A stretch of 64,000 nucleotides of DNA from Rhynochetos jubatus (taxonomy: Eukaryota > Chordata > Aves > Eurypygiformes > Rhynochetidae). Location: assembly GCA_027574665.1 (NCBI GenBank), contig CM050653.1:40064118-40128117 (forward strand), written 5' to 3'. A program made the translations under genes and the position numbers. Position 1 is the stretch's first letter. The number at the start of each line of letters is the position of its first letter. Below the pieces are notes generated by a model that worked only from the letters and a program-made list of their open reading frames with translations, did no database searches and was not told where the DNA came from. Of this stretch, positions 1 to 12,000 are shown in pieces.

Positions 1-1990
1 CAGACTCTGCGTCATTTACTGCAGATGCTGACAGTGTTCTAGCAGTACCCAGGTTAGGCTCTGCTTTGGTAGGATTTTCTCTTTGTCTTTAAATTGATTG
101 TGTGATAAAGCCTGCTGCTTGAGCAGTGGGTCTTACACCAATTAAACCCCTTAGCTTATCCAAATTTTTTCGCGTGGCTAAAAATAATAAATGGCTATGA
201 GTGCTGCTTTGCTGTCTTCAGAGCTGATCTGGGATCAGATCTCTTATGAGAAAAACACTGCCTGAAAAGAGATGTGAGCTGTGCCTCATTACACTCCGGA
301 GCACAGAGCAGCGTAGTAGCGCTCCAGAGAGCCATTTTCCAAAACAGTTTCCTTGCAAGTATTACGTTGGTGTCTTGGGCAATAAGAAATGTAGAAACAC
401 CTTTTTGTGACATTATCAGTGAATCTGACTTTTGAAAGCCGAGTTCCTGTCTCTACTTCATGGGGTGTTTTCACCACCTTTGGGTAAGTCCTTACATAAA
501 GGTCCCCCAGCAGTGCTTCTCGTGGCCGATGTTGTGTTAAATCCTTCTCTAAAAGTTTCTTTGCAAGATGTCCCTGCAGTTCTGAGTCCCTGACTTCTCT
601 GATGTTCAGTCCAGATGGCATCACTTAGATATTGGTGGAAAGGTAGCAAAGGTACTAGACCTGTTGGTATCGATCCTTGCCCTTCGTTGGGTTTGCAACC
701 TATGGAGCAGAGTAGTTTCCACAAGTTAGAAGAGATGATCAGCAGTCATTAGCAGTCAGAACAGATTTTTTGTTCCCCAGGCTGTCAACAGCCAGGATAT
801 TTTGACCATTCCTTTTCTGTTTCATGACGGTACCTCCATGCTGGTGCCGGGGCTGCTGTGCTTCAGGTGATGGGGTGCCTTAAATCCAGTTAGCTGGTTA
901 AGCCGGCATAGCACTTAGTGGTAAGCATCCTTTGCTGTAAACCATGTTTGTAAACAAGGTGCATTGGCTCCTTGTCAGTTTCTGTGGTGTGAAACTGAAG
1001 TTCAGAAATGCCTCAGCACTGATGCAGCTTGGGGAATGTCTGAAAGTTCAGCCAGGGCAGATATTTGGCGTGTAGTCTTCAACCCACCCAATGCAAAAGC
1101 AAAGCTCAGTTAAATGCCCCAGAGGCACATGGAAGGCAGGAAAGGTTTTGGGTCTCCTTTCTTAAATCCAACAAAACTGCACCTCCTGTTAGTCTTAATT
1201 TGATTGGTCGTGGTGTCTTTTTGCAAAGCACAGCAAGGAGGCTTTACAGATCCACGTCCCTCAAGCCTGCGGCTCGGAGCAGCCCTAACTCAGGTGACCT
1301 GGTTGGGCAGCCAGCCCTGCCCCATCTGCTCTCATCTGCAGGCAACCTCCAGCGTTTGTTCATACTGTCTGCTGGGTCCAAAGGTCCCCGGCTTCCCGCA
1401 GCCACTGCCGTGATGGTACCTGACCCCATGTGTAGGTGCAGCCCCCACCAACCCTCCTCCCAGGCTGGGCAAGGATTGAGCTTGCTGGCCTTCACCTTTT
1501 AGTAATGGAGCCCATATTTTCTGCAGGTGAAAGTGCAAATAGTCAAAAAAATTCCCCAAAGAAAAACGGGACGGAAGAGAAAAGGAGGTTTCATGGAAGT
1601 ATTTTCAGCAAGTCCCAGTGGATTGCTTCACTGCAGGCAGCTAATCTGGGAGGCTTCATGCCAGAGGGCAGTGTCAAGCATCACTGAGTTTCATACTGGT
1701 CCAGAAAATCAGACCTGCATTTTTAAATGATGGGAATATTCAGAATGACAGTGGCTTCGCTTTAATCACCAACCAACCCGCTCTGGGAAGGTAAACCCTT
1801 ATGCTCCAGGACCTACTTCTCAGCAGCCAGAGGTTGGTCTACGAGGAATCGTCCTCAGTGGGAGAGGAGGAACTGATTTTTTTATACTGCCTGGATGAAA
1901 TACTGCCTGATTTCATCTAACACCCTGGGCTCGGGTGCTGGCAAGCACTGAGGGGTAGTGCAATGGACAGAGCTGGTGTCCTCCAGCCTC
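1..1990. other. Intergenic DNA, nothing recognised
   Basis: Mixed-composition vertebrate non-coding DNA. The open frames on both strands are short, overlap one another in several frames and resemble no family I know. I see no repeat family, promoter or RNA gene. Confidence 0.6.
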
Positions 1991-2760
1991 GGCAATCAGC
2001 GCTGCTCCTCACCTGATGGCCATTTCCCATCTCTCCTCCCCTCACACGGCCAAACCTTTTCATCACAGGTAAAGCAAGCAGCAGCGAGTTTACGTGTTAT
2101 ATTCCTAGTTACACTGCCATAGAGTGTGAAGACTAACTGTGTAATAAATACTGAGATGTTATGTCTATGTATATAACACATCTGAATCACAACACAGGTA
2201 TTCTTAAACGTATATGTAAATAATTAGTAATCTTCAGCTGTTTCTGAAAATGTATAGAGAGTAACGCCAACGAAAGCTGTGCCAAATAAAGATGGAAGGG
2301 ATGAAAATCCCTGTGAATTTTTAATCTCAGAAATAAAGAAGATGATACTCAATACAGCATAATTGTTTCATTAAATATTTAAAATACACCTTCCATACTA
2401 AACTTGTATTTTAACAAATATCTGTTCTGTTTATAAACTCGTAACACATTTTATGAATATTGCATACAGCTAGGAGAAACTTCCTCAATAAAAAGACCTT
2501 AATCCTTACATATTCAGGCTCCTGATCAAGCATTTCCATTTTATAACAGGATACATTCGTATTATTCATTATAGTTTATAAATTTTCTACTTAGAGATAA
2601 TGCAATTACCAATGTTTCTTGCAAATCTTTCTTACTCCCCTTATGTACCATTTCATTTAAATATCATTCCGTTATTTACAATTGCTTCATTTTAATAAGA
2701 AAAGATGCTCACAACCAATTATTTAATTGAATGGTGCTTCTCAACACACTATTCATCTCT
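1991..2760. promoter_or_regulatory. AT-rich motif-dense block, candidate conserved non-coding element
   Basis: The sequence turns abruptly AT-rich and carries many homeodomain-type cores (TAATTA, ATTA, TTTAAT, CAATTA) and ATAAA/TTTAT strings, with few CpGs and few long open frames. This texture is common in enhancers around developmental genes. Calling it regulatory is inference; conservation cannot be judged from a single sequence. An AT-rich neutral stretch is the alternative. Confidence 0.3.
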
Positions 2761-5250
2761 TTCAAAATCATTTGCATTTTGTGTATTTGGAGCAAATATT
2801 GGAAAACATTATTGTCATTTTGTCAAATAACGTTTCTGCAATGTGCCACTATTTGGGGCAAGAGCTGCTACGAGAATGGAAATCAACAGCCCCACCAGAC
2901 CTGTATCCTCCTTTGCTAGACAGAATAAATATATTACTACAGACAGCCCTTCAGCTGGGTTAAGTCAGCAATTACTTTACGCCCCTGAAAACGCTGAAAC
3001 ATTAATTGAGTAGCAGCTCTTACATGTTCCTCATTTTTTCATGTTCTCAGAATAGTGGGCAAATCCACTGGAAACTCATGCTGGAAGGAAAGCTTCTGAG
3101 ACCCACTGTATCTCCATAAAGACATCCATACGGTGCTCCTTCTTATTCTTTTTGTCTTTATTTATTTTTACTTTTTTTTTTTTTTTGCTTTTTTTTCATT
3201 TACATTTAATGAAAGTCCAGTTGTACAACAACAAAAGGAGCTGAATAATGAACTAGAAGTGCCTGTAGGCAAACAGCATCTATGTAGTACAGCAACACCC
3301 TTCCATAGATTTTTGGCAGGGTGTTTTTATGGTGTGTTTTAGGGTTTTCCCCATTTCCACATCATTAAACTACATACGAAATAGTAGTTGCAGGAGACTA
3401 TCTAGCATTGGCTGGCAGAGGCAGTATTTGTGCCTCGATGCTCTTCAAAACACATGTCAGATTTTCATCCGATATAAAATACCGACACTGATGCGATCAT
3501 ATTACCTTAGACCAAAGGGGTGTGCTCAGACCTCAGTTCTGCAAATGCCAAAACAATTGGTGAAGTGCGTTACGTAAGATCTCCTAAATGAGTGCTTAAT
3601 TTTCCACGGTTCTCTGAGCAACTGTTACCGCTTCCTATGGGCATGTGGATTATGAAACATCTTTAATTATCTCACTATATTACTGGGTTTTTTTTTTTTC
3701 ACCTTGACTCCTCCCTCACTAATTGCTCCTGAAAATCCTGCTCCTCCTCATCATCAATGCATGACTGTCTCATTTACTGCACACTGTTCACACCCTGCTC
3801 TGAAAACAGAATTATTCATGCCTTCCTGGGCTTTGCTGCAATGTGCGGTGTCAGTGTCTCACAAACATTTAACTTACTCCCACAGTGCTTCTGGTGAGAT
3901 GAATTATCGGTGGCGTTGGTTACGCGCAGAGACCCGAGACACGCGGAGCATATGGTCCAAACTACCCACTAATTCAGGGTGGAAGGTTTGAAATACCTAA
4001 GGCTTATCATTTCACAGTACATCATATTTTCCACAGCACTTCATATGCTCAGAAAATGGCTTGTATTGATTTCGGATGCGGCCGTGCATGCTAAATACTC
4101 CTGCAAGCCCAACCCCGAGATTTCAAGCTGGGTACCGCAACATGCAAATTGCCATCTCTGGAAAGCTTGGCTCCTGCGGCTTTCCACCATCACAAAGGGA
4201 TTTTGTGGAATTCCAGGAGGGATCTCACGGCTGTGCCGTGGAAGAGGACTTCCTCTGCCCACTGTGCCATGTCCGGCACGCTACCCATGCTCCAGCTGAT
4301 GTAAGAAACGAGATGCAGAGAACTGTTCAACATGCTCCACAGTTCTGATTCAGTCCAGCAGCAAACCCAGGCTGTGCACAACGCTGAGCCATTGCATTTA
4401 GCAAGCCAGTTGTCCTTTAGAGAGTACAGTTTGGCTGTACGATGCTGTAGATGCACAACAGAGTCAAATGAGAATTGTCCGGACTGCCTCTGTTCTGGCA
4501 GATTCCAATGTTTGAGGCATTTTCTTTACCAGAATTAAGGCAGTGGATTTTTTTTCATGTAGTCTTCCACACTCTTTTTGTGAGAAAGATGAGAAAAAAA
4601 TAATCTCATTATTTAGCATCAGATAACATCCATGTGGTTCATTTAGGCTGCCAGGAACTTCCAGATTCAGAGCATAAACCTGTGACACTGGAGCCAGCCA
4701 GGTAACTGGTGACAGTGGTAAGCTTTTGGGGACCAGAGTAGAAGGGGATGAGACAAGTGAGGTTCACAGATGATGCACATAGCTGGGGAACAGCAGCAGT
4801 CATGCATTTGGGAGCCCATTACAAGCTCTGGACGCCCATCCCTCTTCCTTGGGGGCTGGCAACGGGAGAAAGGCTGCTGAGAGCATTACAGAGAGATGTT
4901 GCCCCCTTTTCAGCCCATTTATTGAGCCACTGGAGGTAAGTGTTGCGTGAAGTCCACCACCACAAGTAGCCCTGGGCTTGGGCATGCTCAGGTGCTCTGT
5001 CCTCACAGACTGCAGTCACTGAGGTCCTGGAGAGGGGAGGCGACATTGCAGCATGTTGTGCGAGGTTGGTCCCTCAGGAGATTGTTAGCTGTTTGGTAGG
5101 ACAAGTAGTTAATAAGCAGATACAGCCCCCAGTGGTTTGGTTTTTTCATATGCTTGTACTTCAAACAAGTCTGGGATGGAGACAGTCAAAAGCATGTCCT
5201 TGACACAAGGCTTCCAAATTTCAGCTGAGAGATGTCTTTTCCTGGCTTCA
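2761..5250. other. Intergenic DNA with a T-rich tract
   Basis: No gene recognised. A nearly pure T/pyrimidine stretch lies at about 3,153-3,200 and a shorter T run near 3,689-3,700. The segment 4,690-5,050 is G-rich in patches but matches no repeat I can name. Confidence 0.55.
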
Positions 5251-7500
5251 TTCTGAGAAAAAAATCATTAAGCAGTAAACACTCAGCAGATAAAACTTTA
5301 ACACAGATAGTTTACATTTTCCTATGTTCTTAGAAGTAGAAAGGAATATTTTATCACAAAAAATACCAGGTCTTTTCAGTAAAAGGTAATGACTCCAAAT
5401 CCATCTGTCATTAGAATAACCTCTGTAGTCCTAAATAGTAATTTTAAATAATAAAGTTGTCCAAGTAATTTTGATTGATTAAATAATGAACCTCAATCTA
5501 GAAAGATCAATAAAATAGTTGTTAATGACTTAAGACTCAATCCCGAGCCTGTGAGCAGGTGAGTGTGCCCTGTTGTGTAGTAGGAGGCCAACTCTTTCCA
5601 GGGGCATCGCCTCAACATGATCATTGAAACACTTTTAATCTAATATTTCATCTTATACTTGTCTTTTTATGCTTTTAATGCTGCGGGTCTCTGACCAACA
5701 GCATTAAGTTGGATTTCCTGTAGCTACAAGGCATGGATAGACACTGGCTTCATTGGCAGGTTCCCTCTTCGCTTCTTAGTCATCTACTTTCCCTGAGATT
5801 TGTAGAACTTACCTGTGAGACCTCCAGCAGATTTTGCTGGAAAACATTCAAAAGTTAGTGAAGAGAGCAAATTGACATGATACAGTCACACACACTTTTA
5901 TTAAGGAGATGGAGCTGGGAAGGTGTGTGCATATATAATCACCGTATACAGAAGGGCACTGTGTACAGAGCTCAGCTGAAACAGCTGGAGCCATGCCAGT
6001 TAACATGAGTCGAAGATTTTGCACACATTATGTGTTCTGGCCTTTCGTTTGCGTGGCGTGTGGAGAGTCCGAATGGTTTGCTTTTCTTAAAGCAGCACAC
6101 CACTTGAGGGAGATTTCTAGAACATAATTGCTGTAGCTACTCCATGTATTTATTACATTCGCACAATAACTGACTCCAAAGCTTAATAGAACGGGGTATC
6201 ATTTCTTGCACAATAGTGATGTCTTGTTAAATTATTCACATTATTTATTTGACAGATACTAATAACAGTTATTTGGTATTCGAGAGAGACAAAAATGACT
6301 ATTTGTTAAATTCATCCATTATCTAATATTTATAAAACGTATGTGATGTAAAATGTCTTTCTGATGGATGGCTGTCTAGGATGTATTTACATGTTCTGCT
6401 TTATTAACAGAGAAAACAGCTACTGAAACTTATTTACAACTGTCCCCTGGTGCCCAGACCAGCTAACTTCATTTCTAATCACTAAACCTCTCTCTTCCAC
6501 ATTCAGAAAATATCCTGATTTGGACCACATCCCTCTCCCACACCCCCGTGCGCCTGCCAGCTCGCTCTCACGTCTGCTATAACATGGGCGATGGATTCAT
6601 GCTGTGGCCCCTCTGCACGGGGCTGAGATACCTCAGGAGGTCTTACTTATCCCAGAGGTAAATGGATGTTGATATTTGCCTTCAGAGATGAAAATCTATT
6701 ATGTGAATGTTGGCTGTATTTCCCACCCCAGTCGATACCCCACCACGAAGCCATACCATCCATAGACTCGATTCATATGGCAGAATGGGCTGCAGGCAGG
6801 ATTTATTTTCCCATTGTCAGTTCCCATTGAGGCAAAGGGTATTTACATGTGTTAATAGACATTAGTCATGTAAATCCCTGGTTCATCAATGGGAAAAAGG
6901 ACTCTGAAAATTGTTAAATCTGATTTTCCAGGAGATTAGAATAGAGCTGCACTGAATCGTATGCTGCTATCACTACACCTTTTTTTGTTTTTAAGAATGT
7001 TATTCTGATTATTCAGATATAATGACCCAAATATATTCAGTTATGCAGAACAATGAAGAGAAATCAAGTGTCCTTGATTCCCTGACATGCTCCTATGGAA
7101 ATAACTGATTAAATCTTTCAAAGCAACGTATTTTCTCTTCTTCCATTTTAATCATCACATTATATACCGTTACTGTTCAAAGGCAAAACCAGAAGTTCAG
7201 TTTTAAATGCACATCCAGCAGCTTCCTTGTTTGAGTTAGTCTTTCTAAACCCCACAAACAAGTTATCAGCTGATTCTATAACCCCAAGCAACGGGCTTTC
7301 ACTCTAATTAGCAAACAGGAGCAAACAAATCCTGACAAAGAACCGTTCCAAGTTTCCTTCCAGTACAGCCCATTCAGGCCACAGCAGCCAGGCTGTCAGC
7401 TCGGAAGTGGGAATTCCTGATATTATCATGAATAACTTAGACATTTATTCTACTTGTAGATAAGCCCAAACTAAAGGGGTTTGCAATTAGTCCACAGGTT
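5251..7500. promoter_or_regulatory. AT-rich, stop-rich block, candidate regulatory region
   Basis: No open frame of 60 codons or more exists on either strand across roughly 5,050-7,500. The sequence is AT-rich with repeated TAAT/ATTA cores, FOX-like strings (AACAAAC, GTTAAAT) and short runs such as 'ATTATTTATTTGACAG'. 6,100-7,350 is the densest part. I see no known repeat family. It may be one or more conserved non-coding elements; that part is inference. Confidence 0.3.
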
Positions 7501-8149
7501 GAGATTAGAGTTCAAGACCACCATGGTAAACCTGGAATCCTTTCCCTAGCAGGAGATGCAGCCCAGTAAATACAAGACCAAAATAGGAATAACCCACTGT
7601 ACAAGCAAAAAGGTGATCAGGCAGCAGTGCCACAGAGAAGGGTGTGGGCTTGAAGGCGCTTTCGACCCAAACATTATTCCTGTTGGGGTGCTCTGGAACA
7701 GCCAAGACATGAAACCACCCCTCACAGAAGAACCAAATCCAGCCTTGGGTACGGTTCGGATGCCTCTGCTGTTCGTTGTCTTAGACTACAAAACCTGGGG
7801 CAAGAACACACTTTGTTATTGCCTCTGTACATGACATAGCACTATGGGGTTCGTGTTAAAGCTAAGGCACTCCATCAGTGATGACGATGATGATATTTAC
7901 TGACTCCACAGTCCCAGGAGGAGACCCAAGAGATGGTGGGGTTTGACCCAAAAGTGGCAGCCCCAGGTGGGGCATGTGGAAGCCACAGGGCAAGTGACTC
8001 TCCTCTCCCCCAGCCCCGGCAGAGCCCGGTCCAGCTCACACACCAAGTGACAATGACACTTGGCACATGCTGTCCCAACTCCTGCTACACAGACACATCC
8101 ATGTCTTTCCTAAACACTAAGCAGACAGTTCAGTGAAAGATCCGTCATC
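7501..8149. other. Intergenic DNA, nothing recognised
   Basis: Ordinary composition with no recognised gene or repeat. A small GATGATGAC-type trinucleotide patch lies near 7,880-7,897. Confidence 0.55.
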
Positions 8150-9260
8150 AGATTCTGGGGAAGCCAAATACGCTGTGTCCAAAGGGTCATCCTCATCCAC
8201 AAGTGTACTGGCTCTTCTGAAGGACACTAACAGACCTGCAAAGCAGCGCACCCCTCTGGTATCAATCCAACCCACCTGTCCAGTCTTTGTTTCATCACGC
8301 TGCCTGACAATTTCCTTGGTATGGAAGGCAGACAGACAAGACTGTAGTTTCCCAGAGATGTTTTTTTTTTTTTAAAAAAAAAAAGAGTATCCTATTTACC
8401 ACCTCCATTTCCTGGTACATGACTGATGGAAGGCAGGGGTTACGCATTGCAGTTGGTAGTTTAGCAGTCTTGTAATTGAGTCTCCTCAGGAGCCCAGGCT
8501 GAACCCCGGCTGGACCCAGTGATTTGTTGCTATGCATTTCATCAACTTGCTCTAAAACCTCCTCTTCTGACAGTTCAATCTAAGGCGATTTCTAGCTCAC
8601 CGCCACTAGAAAATGCTGCGGCGTGGGAGGCTTCCCGAGGCTCCCCACCAGCCAACACCAGCACCAGGACTCATCTGCCTCCACACTTACACTCCTGTCG
8701 CCTCTAAGTGTTCCCATTACCCCGCGTCATCCGTTGGCCTTACGTGTTTGCTGGCAAGTGGCTTCCGTCTGATGTAGTTGAAAAAGGTTTTATTATTGGG
8801 TTTTATGCCTTTTAGTAAATTATTCCACAAAATCCATTTTGGCTTCTTTTACTATGGTTTTGCATCTGATTGCAGAGCTTGTGCTCTCCTGCTTTCCCTG
8901 GTTTGGATGCAACTGACACTTCTTAAGGCGGTCTTTGACAGCCCTCTTTATCCAGCTGCTTACCTTATGCCTGTTTGACTTCCTTTCTGAAATAGCTTCT
9001 GCTAACTGGGAATACCTTTACTATGACCGGGTAATAAGGTGCCTTTTGAGATAACCTCCTCACCACCTGCAAGCATTTTACGCTCTTGGCTCTTCCTTTT
9101 TAAATTCCTTTCAACAATCTGCACACCCATATGTCACTGGTCCAGTGTGAACTGTGCAGACCAGTTTCTCTCGAGCACCCCAGTGCTCTACAGGCTGCAT
9201 TGTTGCTGCGGTTATTGCTGGTGGACACCTCCACCAAGTGTGATAACCCACTGATCTGCT
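8150..9260 (-). mobile_element. Fossil CR1/L3-clade LINE, reverse-transcriptase region (decayed)
   Basis: Read on the minus strand, scattered pieces still translate as the N-terminal half of a CR1-type reverse transcriptase. 'SEEEVLEQVDEMHSNKS' (about 8,521-8,578) corresponds to the segment ahead of the family's K-S-P-G-P-D-G-I motif, seen here as K-S-L-G-P-A-G-V. 'GNYSLVCLPSIPRKL' (about 8,306-8,352) matches the family's G-N-Y-R-P-V-S-L-T-S-V-P-G-K motif. 'LVDEDDPLDTAYLAS' (about 8,159-8,205) matches the L-V-D-E...V-Y-L-D-F block, with the catalytic aspartate replaced. The part at about 8,770-9,000 resembles the linker upstream of the RT in old amniote LINEs. Stops and frameshifts are numerous and a T13A11 tract interrupts the element. 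It is non-functional, probably an ancient insertion. The right boundary is soft. Confidence 0.72.
8361..8384. repeat. T13-A11 homopolymer palindrome
   Basis: Thirteen T's run directly into eleven A's, making a near-perfect self-complementary hairpin tract inside the decayed LINE. It may be two abutting poly(A)-type expansions in opposite sense. Exact lengths depend on sequencing accuracy. Confidence 0.85.
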
Positions 9261-9780
9261 AAACAGGTTGAGGACAGGCACTGTCACCTTCCCGCTGGCC
9301 TCCTTCCTTTGCGCTGCTGTATCTGTAGTCCTTGGGGGAGGATTTGGGAATGAAGGGAGGAGACATTCTTTCTGGTTTACCTAACCTATTTTAATCCATC
9401 TGGTATGGACTCTGGAGAGTGAAAGACTCTCTTTTGCTGGAGCTGGGGACTGCTGTCACCCCCTTCTTCTCCATCGCCCAGTCTCACTCAGCTGGAGCAA
9501 GCGAAGCATCCCAGACTGCCCTAGAGCAGTCTCCTGCGCCTCCACAGCTCTACACCAACACAACCCATCAAATGAATGAGCCAGCAAACGGCACCGTGTA
9601 TGGAAACCAGCCTGCTTCACTGCAAAGTCTGTGATCAAAGCGAGCAAATACTTCTTAATGGCCTTTAGTTCTGACTCCTGTAAATTCTTCTTTTATGATG
9701 CCCACTCACTAAATAATAATCTTCAAAATGCAATGGCTCATGTCTTAATATGCATGTGACTGGACTCATCTCTGTGTGCT
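9261..9780. other. Intergenic DNA, nothing recognised
   Basis: No gene or repeat family recognised between the two LINE fossils. Confidence 0.5.
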
Positions 9781-9788
9781 GAAGTGTT

Positions 9789-9850
9789 CGGTGGTTTCCT
9801 GTGCATTTCACAATCCAATACAAAATCTGCTCCCCACTCTTAATGACTTT
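9789..9850 (+). mobile_element. Fragment of an L2/CR1-clade LINE, end of RT domain
   Basis: The plus-strand frame from 9,789 reads R-W-F-P-V-H-F-T-I-Q-Y-K-I, which resembles the conserved H-W-L-P-V-x-x-R-I-x-F/Y-K-I stretch near the C-terminal end of L2-type reverse transcriptases. Only some 60 bp are convincing; flanking DNA to about 9,900 may belong to the same copy. It lies in the opposite orientation to the LINE at 8,150-9,260, so it is a separate insertion. The short match means a chance resemblance is possible. Confidence 0.45.
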
Positions 9851-9899
9851 GTGATCTATCGACTTGCCCATCTTTCATCACTTCATCTCATTGAGCTTT

Positions 9900-10370
9900 A
9901 TTTATTCCTTTTGTACATCAGTTTGGGGAAATAAACAGCACACACATCCCCTTTGCAACCAAACAAATGCACGATGGTGATACAACAACAAAATCATCAT
10001 TAAGAAAAATCCTTCCTTCCAGATACTCACATTCACTGCTTTTTCAGCAGCTTGTATATCCAGGCCTACTAAACATTGAGTAATTAGCCTTTCTCCGGAT
10101 TTCTCCTTAATGCCATTATCCCTAATGGCACTGGCAAAAATTTTGCTTCATGCGTGGCCTTCACTGATTGTGTCATCATCAACACGTTCACGCAAATCAT
10201 CTCCTGGATATTGGAAGAGATATCTTGCTGTAAGTTAATGGAATTTGAAAAGCTTTCAGCACAAGATTTCTTGAAACTTGTTCCCTCATTATCTCTTGTG
10301 GTTATCCACAAATCAAGCTATTCCTCTTTACCTGAAAAAGGCTGCATTCTCCAGCTATGATCCCAAGCCA
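9900..10370. promoter_or_regulatory. Candidate regulatory block with ATTA-N4-TAAT palindrome
   Basis: AT-rich, motif-dense sequence containing a perfect inverted repeat, TGCCATTA-TCCC-TAATGGCA, at 10,111-10,130, plus TAATTAG at 10,080-10,086 and several ATCATC/AAATCA strings. Paired opposite TAAT cores are typical of dimeric homeodomain sites. The regulatory role is inferred. Confidence 0.35.
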
Positions 10371-11539
10371 CACTCCCAATTATCTCCCTGAGACCCAAAA
10401 ACTTAAAGTGGCTCTGAACCCACCAGTCCTGCAAGGTCCCTCTAGACTTCCAGGAAACCATGTTTGTTCAGAGACCTTTCCCTGGGTGATGAGGACATGA
10501 TGCAATGCTCTCCGTGTTCAACTCTGCTCTGGCTATTCATGCACTTTGTGTATGCTGGCTAGTCTTATGTGTAGAAGAAAGGAAACTAAAAGAAAAGCTG
10601 ATATATCTATGCTGCCCAGTAACCCTTTGTTTTAACAGTGTAAGACACTAAAAAAAAAACTGGCCAAGATTAAGTAAATCCCAGGACAACTCACTGAACT
10701 GGCCACACAGCAAAGACTGGGTGAGGCAGCCCCAAAATTTGAGAAGGGATCTCTACCGTGCAAAGGATGTGGTGGCCATGGGGACAAGCAGCACAAGGTG
10801 AGGTAAAGTGCAGAGAGATCTGATGGGTGACAGGGCTGACACATCCTCTGGGAAAGTATGGGACAGCTGAGCAGAGGCCCACCTTGAGGTCTGCATGCCC
10901 ATATCCTGGTTTCAGAGGACCAAAACTCGTACAGGTGTTATTAAGTGTTCTTTTATCAAAACCTTTCAGGTCAGCCCCCTAGCCAGTCAGGGCAGAGTAT
11001 TGATGTAAGCAGCAAGCCAAAAATAACCACTAACCACGTATGTCTTCCAAAAAAATGCCTCTGGCTATTTGATGGATTTGGACTGTGAAGGCATTGACCA
11101 CTCCTACACTGAACACAAGCCCCTTGGGATACTTGGGATCCCATGACTGTGGGATGAGATGGAGTGAGATGGAGGGACAATTAACCTGTGTGACCCTGCC
11201 TTGCCCGAGTCCTGTGCTGAGTGTAGCACCCAGCACCGTTTCCCCAGGCTACCCTCGTGTACACCATAGTTCACCGATGACACTGAAATGGTCAGGGGGA
11301 CAAAAAATAAGTGGGTATGCATGGGACAGTCCAGATGGCTTGGACTGGAGGGTGGCTTTCAGTAACATACAATACATCTGGAAGCGGAAAATCCTTGCTG
11401 CCTCTAGAAAAGAGAAGTCTGCAGCCTGAGATGGGTCCTTCAGAGGAATCCAGGGACCTCAATGGCTGAGGAAGAAAGGAATATTTAAAATATATATATA
11501 TATATATATATGTAACTAAGCACACCTGTATGCAGCACT
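10371..11539. other. Intergenic DNA with TA microsatellite
   Basis: No gene recognised. The segment ends with an (AT)n microsatellite at 11,490-11,511 that lies just upstream of a LINE 3' end. Confidence 0.55.
11490..11511. repeat. (AT)11 microsatellite
   Basis: Eleven uninterrupted AT dinucleotides, flanked by AATATTTAAA on the left and TGTAACTAAG on the right. Confidence 0.95.
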
Positions 11540-12000
11540 GGTGAAACCAAACTGGGAATAGTGAGTGTACTTCTGACATCCACAATACCAGAAGTACTTA
11601 GAAAAAATCAGCAAGCACATAAAGAAGAGAGGCCCAAACCAATTGGACAACCAGAGAGTTGTTCTCTGGTGAAAGGCTCAGAATTCAAACTGTTTAGCTC
11701 ATCAGAAAGAAGACCAAGGAATGGTTTGATAGCCAGCAGATAGGCACTCCAAGGGAGGAAATATATTGGGTATTAAAGAGCTCCTTTAACCTCATGGAGG
11801 AAAGGGACGGCAAGTATCAAAGACTGGATGGTGAGCTCAGACCCGTTCAAATCGGAAACGTGGCACACATTTTTAGCATGAGGGTTGATGGGCACTGGGA
11901 GAAAACTGCCACAGAAAGTTATGGATTTCCTCACCCTTAATTATTTCAATGAATTATTAAAGTCTCTCTGAAATATATGCTTCAGGCAAACATGAACATC
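11540..12000 (+). mobile_element. Old CR1/L3-type LINE 3' end (sense)
   Basis: The plus strand follows the consensus order of the 3' portion of old amniote CR1-like LINEs: 'AATTCAAACTGTTTAGCTCA' (11,683-11,702), an AGAAGACCAAGG-type stretch, 'GAGCTCCTTTAACCTCATGG' (11,778-11,797), a CAAATCGGAAACGTGGCACA stretch, then GAGGGTTGATGGGCACTGGG, a block ending in TGGATTTCC and finally ATATGCTTCAGGCAAA. Divergence from the remembered consensus is substantial, so the insertion is old. No coding capacity survives. The left boundary is approximate. Confidence 0.75.
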
